DNA of 64,000 bases, taken from positions 1 to 64,000 of the forward strand of contig JABCRI010000934.1 in the NCBI GenBank assembly GCA_015143295.1, written 5' to 3'. Made by a program: the position numbers and the translations under genes. The notes under the pieces are model-generated. The model was not told where the DNA came from. It did not search any database and saw only the letters and a list, made by a program, of their open reading frames with translations. This DNA comes from Tetracentron sinense (lineage: Eukaryota > Streptophyta > Magnoliopsida > Trochodendrales > Trochodendraceae). Shown here piece after piece: positions 62,984-64,000 of this stretch (the stretch's first letter is position 1; each line of letters opens with the position of its first letter).

Positions 62984-63225
62984 CTATTTATAGCCCCAAG
63001 GTCTGAGAACCAAAAGACCAAAAAGCCCTTACTAAAATTCTGCAAAAACACGAAGGACCGAGCGATCGGTGGTTATGACCGATCGATCGGTTCTCAACCG
63101 ATCGATCGGTGCTCTTGACCGGGCGATAGGTCAAAAAAGCACTCACTGGAAATTTTCCCCATATAAAATTTTGGACCAGTCGATAGATACCGATCGATCG
63201 CTACTTCTGACCGAGCGATCGGTGC
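62984..63225 (-). promoter_or_regulatory. S4 promoter: TATA box and ACCGATCGATCGGT cluster
   Basis: CTATAAATAG reads on the minus strand at 62984-62993. Upstream lie six or seven palindromes at about 63057-63072, 63078-63092, 63097-63112, 63118-63132, 63189-63204 and 63209-63224. Same motif and spacing as S3. Confidence 0.75.
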
Positions 63226-63444
63226 TCTGTAGATTTCTGACCCATCGTACCGTTTTGACCATAACTTTTGACTCGTTCGTCGGATTTCGACGATTCAACT
63301 TGCATTGGATTCATCTTTCAAAAACGAACATTTCTGGTATTTTAGAATTTCTAAATTCCTCTTTATTTATGGACCAAATTGTCCCCAAAGTTGACTGATC
63401 TGCAATTCCATCAGACAAAACCTCAGAAAACCCATTTTTGACTT

Positions 63445-63580
63445 GGCTTAGACTAAAAATGAGGAAAAACATTAAACATGAACCTCGAAGAGGGTTCTAA
63501 TACCTTTTTAATGGTTCAAGAATCACTCAATTCCAATAAACGGTGCCAAAACTAGAGCTTCCTAAAGTTTAAAGTGTGAT
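63445..63580 (-). repeat. Single 181-bp-type module in S4
   Basis: AACCTCGAAGAGGGTTCTAA, TTCAAGAATCACTCAATTCC and CTTCCTAAAGTT match the units tandemly repeated in LTR B (42305-42995). Here it is single and lies upstream of the TATA box. Confidence 0.7.
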
Positions 63581-63727
63581 ATGACATTTCTGAACTAGAA
63601 GTTTGATTAAATCTTAATCACACTACACCCATTAGAGATACAATACAATAAATATTAAAACATCACAAAGACTATAATACCCCTAATGCAATGCAATAAA
63701 AACATGAAAAAGATTCGGGTCTCTATA

Positions 63728-64000
63728 TCTGGCAAGGAAAATAAGGGCAATGGAAAGTGTTTCCACTGTGGTAAAATAGGCCATTGGAAGAGGAATTGCA
63801 GGACTTACCTCGCAACTCTTAAGAAGGGTGGCGCTAATACTCAAGGTATGAGATGCTTTGAAGTATTAATCACTGTTGAGTCTAGCTTTCTAGACGGTCC
63901 TCCTAACTCTTGGTGCGTGGATTCTGGATCCACTGTACACGTATGCAATTCTTTGCAGGGGTTCAAGGAAACCGGAAAGCCGACCAAACAAGAGCAGAAG
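63728..64000 (+). pseudogene. Element D gag zinc knuckle and protease start
   Basis: After S4, a C-x2-C-x4-H-x4-C knuckle (CFHCGKIGHWKRNC) is encoded near 63758-63800. The protease active site SWCVDSGSTVHVCN follows near 63911-63952. Continues past the window edge. Confidence 0.88.

Larger units (their letters stand above)
61293..63727 (-). mobile_element. Solo LTR S4, relative of S3
   Basis: A 2435-bp insert opening TGTAACGACCCCAAAATCC and ending near GGGTCTCTATA. Flanks GCTGG (61288-61292) and TCTGG (63728-63732) are an imperfect target duplication. A GGCGGATACGGACCA-type repeat recurs near 61990-62105. No coding domain. Confidence 0.75.
54584..64000 (+). mobile_element. Copia element D (second lineage), cut by window edge
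   Basis: A plus-strand copia element with 5' LTR (54584-58980), tRNA-Met primer site, leader of about 1.6 kb, gag and the start of protease. Its gag is of the UBN2_2 type (LTEILHDEKLVGTNYVD, CYILA, NLHEMFGEQNRSARQ), a different lineage from the Sirevirus-like A, C and E. Solo LTRs S3 and S4 interrupt it. The coding part seen is broken in a few places. Confidence 0.82.

Noticed and set aside
58140-63398. Frames encoding DRSIA/TERSV-type repeats at 58140-58331 and 63069-63398
   Set aside because: They are translations of the ACCGATCGATCGGT palindrome cluster in S3 and S4.

Overview
The window looks like repeat-filled intergenic DNA from a large, AT-rich plant genome, probably a eudicot. I found no host gene that I could defend. 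Almost every base that can be assigned belongs to LTR retrotransposons nested in one another, with a few traces of DNA transposons and tRNA-derived SINEs. The plant assignment rests on Sirevirus-type Ty1/copia proteins with a plant-transposon-protein domain after pol, tRNA-Met primer sites (TGGTATCAGAGC), Ogre/Tat-like primer DNA, a CACTA terminus and plant-type SINE boxes.

Layout. (1) 1-25350: a tandem array of ten LTR copies of about 1.5 kb alternating with nine short spacers of about 0.43 kb. Each intact spacer runs from a chromovirus-like polypurine tract to a tRNA-Met primer site, so this is a chain LTR-internal-LTR-internal of a non-autonomous Ty3-type element on the minus strand, not an ordinary satellite. 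Two solo LTRs with perfect 5-bp target duplications sit in it (3107-6182, TSD CTATC; 16853-20118, TSD GAGAC). The array stops exactly at an LTR end at 25350. (2) 25351-25617: end of another LTR that hosts the array. (3) 25618-44347: old plus-strand Sirevirus-like copia element A, interrupted by solo LTR B (28779-43905, TSD AAATG), itself interrupted by structurally whole Sirevirus-like element C (31051-41636, minus strand, TSD GATTT). (4) 44348-about 48120: leader and LTR of an Ogre/Tat-like element rich in hairpins and palindromes. (5) 48120-50885: plant-transposon-protein region, polypurine tract and partial 3' LTR of a plus-strand Sirevirus-like element E. (6) 50886-about 51750: LTR F. (7) 51750-54583: low-copy-looking DNA with a CACTA terminus, a possible Helitron end and two SINE-like segments. 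(8) 54584-64000: a second copia lineage, element D (5' LTR, primer site, long leader, gag, start of protease), split by solo LTRs S3 (56194-58389) and S4 (61293-63727). The coding parts of all elements are broken fossils.

The most interesting signal is shared by elements that otherwise differ. Just upstream of the TATA box, most LTR promoters here, and the internal promoter of the extra ORF in element C, carry a cluster of short near-palindromes. The motif differs between families: ACTCGTCGACGAGT in C and F, ACCGATCGATCGGT in S3 and S4, a CTCGAGCG-centred form in S1, a different inverted repeat in B, and palindromes around CACGTG in S2. The Ogre-like LTR carries its own series of hairpins whose arms change together. 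Palindrome-rich promoter regions are known from maize Sireviruses; their presence in several LTR clans at one locus, with one motif shared between clans, deserves follow-up.
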